From contig JAIYEJ010000041.1 in assembly GCA_027487055.1 (NCBI GenBank), forward strand, positions 1 to 6,347: a stretch of 6,347 nucleotides of DNA. The letters are read 5' to 3'. The stretch is from Methylotenera sp. (GTDB taxonomy: Bacteria > Pseudomonadota > Gammaproteobacteria > Burkholderiales > Methylophilaceae). Below, piece after piece: positions 4,613 through 6,347 of the stretch. The position numbers and the translations under genes are program-made. Within the stretch, counting starts at the first letter, position 1. Every line of letters starts with the position of its first letter. Below the pieces are notes generated by a model. That model did not search any database and had not been told where the DNA came from. It saw nothing but the letters and a program-made list of their open reading frames with translations.

Positions 4613-6347
4613 TTAATGTAGATTGAATTTTGAAACTAGAGGTTCAATTTTTTCTAAATCGGTGTGGCTTAACACTTTGCGCGCATTGCTAATGAGTTTA
4701 CTCATTTGGCTATGAAGCACTTGTTGTTTAACACTCAGCACATTAGATGGATGCATTGAGAGTTGGCGCAAGCCCATGCCGATTAAAAGCTTGGTTAATT
4801 TTGCATCCCCCGCCATTTCACCGCAAACAGAGACAGACTTGCCCAACTTTTCACCAGCCTTAATGGTGATAGAAATAAGCTTTAATACAGATGGATGTAG
4901 CGGGTTATACAAGTGCGCAACGGCGTCATCGGTACGGTCAATGGCAAGCGTATATTGAATTAAATCATTGGTGCCTATCGACAAAAAGTCTAGCTCTTTA
5001 GCAAATGCTTCTGCGTTAATAGCAGCAGCTGGGACTTCTATCATGCCGCCAAGCGCAATATTTTCATCAAAAGGTATATTCTCTTTTCGTAAAGATAATT
5101 TTGCGCGCTCAAGCAACAGTTTGGTTTGGCGTAGCTCAGATAAAGTAGAAAGCATAGGTACTAAAATTTTAATCTGGCCAAAGTGTGATGCCCTTAGTAG
5201 CGCACGTAATTGCGTATGAAAAATTTGCGGCTCAGCTAAGCAAAGCCTGACAGCACGTAAACCAAGTGCTGGGTTCGCACAGTCGCTGACGCTATCTGGG
5301 TTCATTTGTTTATCTGCCCCCAAATCAAGCGTACGAATGGTGACAGGCAACTGATGCATGGCTTCAGCCACTTTTTTGTAGGCTTGGAACTGTTCTTCTT
5401 CATCTGGCATTTCGCGCTTATTCATGAACAAAAACTCTGTGCGGTATAAACCTATACCTGTTGCGCCAGATGCTTTGACCGCATCCACGTCTTCTGGCCC
5501 TTCAATATTGGCAAATAAATCAATCGATGTGCCATCCATGGTCACTGCTTTGGTTGATTTAATGCGCTTAAGTTTTTGTTGTTCGATTGCCCATTGATTT
5601 TGGCGCAGTTTGTATTCTGCTAAAATTTCTTTAGACGGGTTAACAATCACCACACCTAGTGTGCCATCTACAATAATAAGCTCACCATCGTTAATTAAAT
5701 CGCGTGCACGTTGCAATGCCACGATAGATGGAATGTTGAGACTGCGTGCTAAAATTGCAGTGTGTGAAGTTGCCCCACCTAAATCAGTAATAAATGCCGC
5801 AAAATGATGTTGCTTAAACTGGATTGCATCAGCAGGCGAAATATCGTGCGCAACTAAAATAATTACGCTTTCTTGTTGTTGTTTTGATTGGTTTAGATTG
5901 TTTTGGCCTTGATTTGGCGCTTGGCTTGGGTGACCAAGCAGCACTTTAATGACGCGCTCAACCACTTGCACCACATCGTATTTGCGCTCACGCAGATATT
6001 CATCTTCAATCGCTTCAAATTGCTCAACAATATCATCCATTTGCAGTTTAATTGCCCACTCGGCATTGCAGCTTTCTTTGCGGATAATTTCAAGCGGCAC
6101 TTCAGAAAGTGACTTATCGGCCAACATCATTAAATGCGTATTGATAAACGCACTAAGCTCTGCAGGCGCATTTTTTGAAAGTGAGCCCCTAAGAATTTCT
6201 AACTCTTTGTTGACTGTGAGAATTGCATTTTTAAAACGTGTGATTTCATCGTCTATCAAATGATGAGGCAGTTGATAATGCACTACCTCGAGCAAAGCAT
6301 TTGACACTAAATGCGCATGACCAATCGCAATGCCGCTTGATACGCCA
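4613..6347 (-). CDS. ptsI: Phosphoenolpyruvate-protein phosphotransferase, PTS Enzyme I (first codons off right edge)
   Basis: Enzyme I takes phosphate from phosphoenolpyruvate and passes it to HPr, the first step of the phosphotransferase system, in the cytoplasm. The open frame reaches the right edge, reading GVSSGIAIGHAHLVSNALLE, the usual N-terminus minus about six to eight residues; a GTG at 6307 is therefore internal. In numbering from the first visible codon (577 residues seen), the phosphorylated His195 is in GGATSHTAILARS, PEP-binding Arg302 in GLYRTEF and Arg338 in TIRTLDLGADK, the metal ligands lie in MIEVPAA and IGTNDLIQY, and catalytic Cys508 is in VCGEMAGD. All match E. coli H189, R296, R332, E431, D455 and C502 with an offset of six. 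A Gln/Asn-rich stretch at residues 141-159 interrupts the N-terminal half. It is the first visible gene of a ptsI-DUF4870-prlC cluster; ptsH is likely just outside. Confidence 0.96.
   Translation of the reverse strand, partial: GVSSGIAIGHAHLVSNALLEVVHYQLPHHLIDDEITRFKNAILTVNKELEILRGSLSKNAPAELSAFINTHLMMLADKSLSEVPLEIIRKESCNAEWAIKLQMDDIVEQFEAIEDEYLRERKYDVVQVVERVIKVLLGHPSQAPNQGQNNLNQSKQQQESVIILVAHDISPADAIQFKQHHFAAFITDLGGATSHTAILARSLNIPSIVALQRARDLINDGELIIVDGTLGVVIVNPSKEILAEYKLRQNQWAIEQQKLKRIKSTKAVTMDGTSIDLFANIEGPEDVDAVKASGATGIGLYRTEFLFMNKREMPDEEEQFQAYKKVAEAMHQLPVTIRTLDLGADKQMNPDSVSDCANPALGLRAVRLCLAEPQIFHTQLRALLRASHFGQIKILVPMLSTLSELRQTKLLLERAKLSLRKENIPFDENIALGGMIEVPAAAINAEAFAKELDFLSIGTNDLIQYTLAIDRTDDAVAHLYNPLHPSVLKLISITIKAGEKLGKSVSVCGEMAGDAKLTKLLIGMGLRQLSMHPSNVLSVKQQVLHSQMSKLISNARKVLSHTDLEKIEPLVSKFNLH

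Noticed and set aside
5949..6263. Plus-strand open frame of 104 codons inside ptsI
   Set aside because: It is antisense to conserved Enzyme I sequence and is Ser-rich low complexity, as expected for a shadow frame.
6305..6307. GTG as the ptsI start
   Set aside because: The frame continues upstream with the conserved Enzyme I N-terminus GVSSGIAIGHAHL to the window edge, so this codon is an internal Val.

Overview
The window looks like chromosomal DNA of a moderately AT-rich, Gram-negative beta-proteobacterium, probably of the Methylophilaceae type (for example Methylotenera). That placement is an inference from the look of the PtsI, oligopeptidase A and exonuclease III proteins and was not tested by a search. 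Most of the window is housekeeping: the 5' end of an exonuclease III gene, a HAD-family phosphatase, a thiopurine S-methyltransferase, an M3 oligopeptidase A, a small DUF4870-type membrane protein and PTS Enzyme I. No mobile element, CRISPR array, tRNA or rRNA was seen.

Layout. Positions 1-92 (minus) hold the first 30 codons of xth. A 213-base AT-rich intergenic region (93-305) carries two back-to-back promoters: a plausible sigma-70 promoter firing left toward xth, and a perfect match to the flagellar sigma-28 (FliA) consensus firing right. The next gene to the right is a 38-codon ORF (306-422) for a tiny exported peptide rich in His, Cys, Asp and Lys, followed by three hairpins, the last a good intrinsic terminator (474-506). 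A HAD phosphatase (609-1307, plus) then converges on tpm (1304-1963, minus) with their stop codons overlapping. A 184-base spacer with a compound palindrome (2062-2114) separates tpm from prlC (2148-4220, minus, GTG start). Upstream of prlC on the same strand lie the DUF4870-type gene (4255-4596, GTG start) and ptsI (4613 to the right edge, missing only its first few codons).

How the genes relate. ptsI, the DUF4870-type gene and prlC are tightly spaced (16 and 34 bases) and each downstream start has its own Shine-Dalgarno sequence, so they are probably co-transcribed from a promoter outside the window. tpm may be reached by readthrough or may have its own promoter. The most interesting item is the sigma-28 promoter in front of the mini-peptide, which suggests an undescribed secreted product co-expressed with late flagellar genes.
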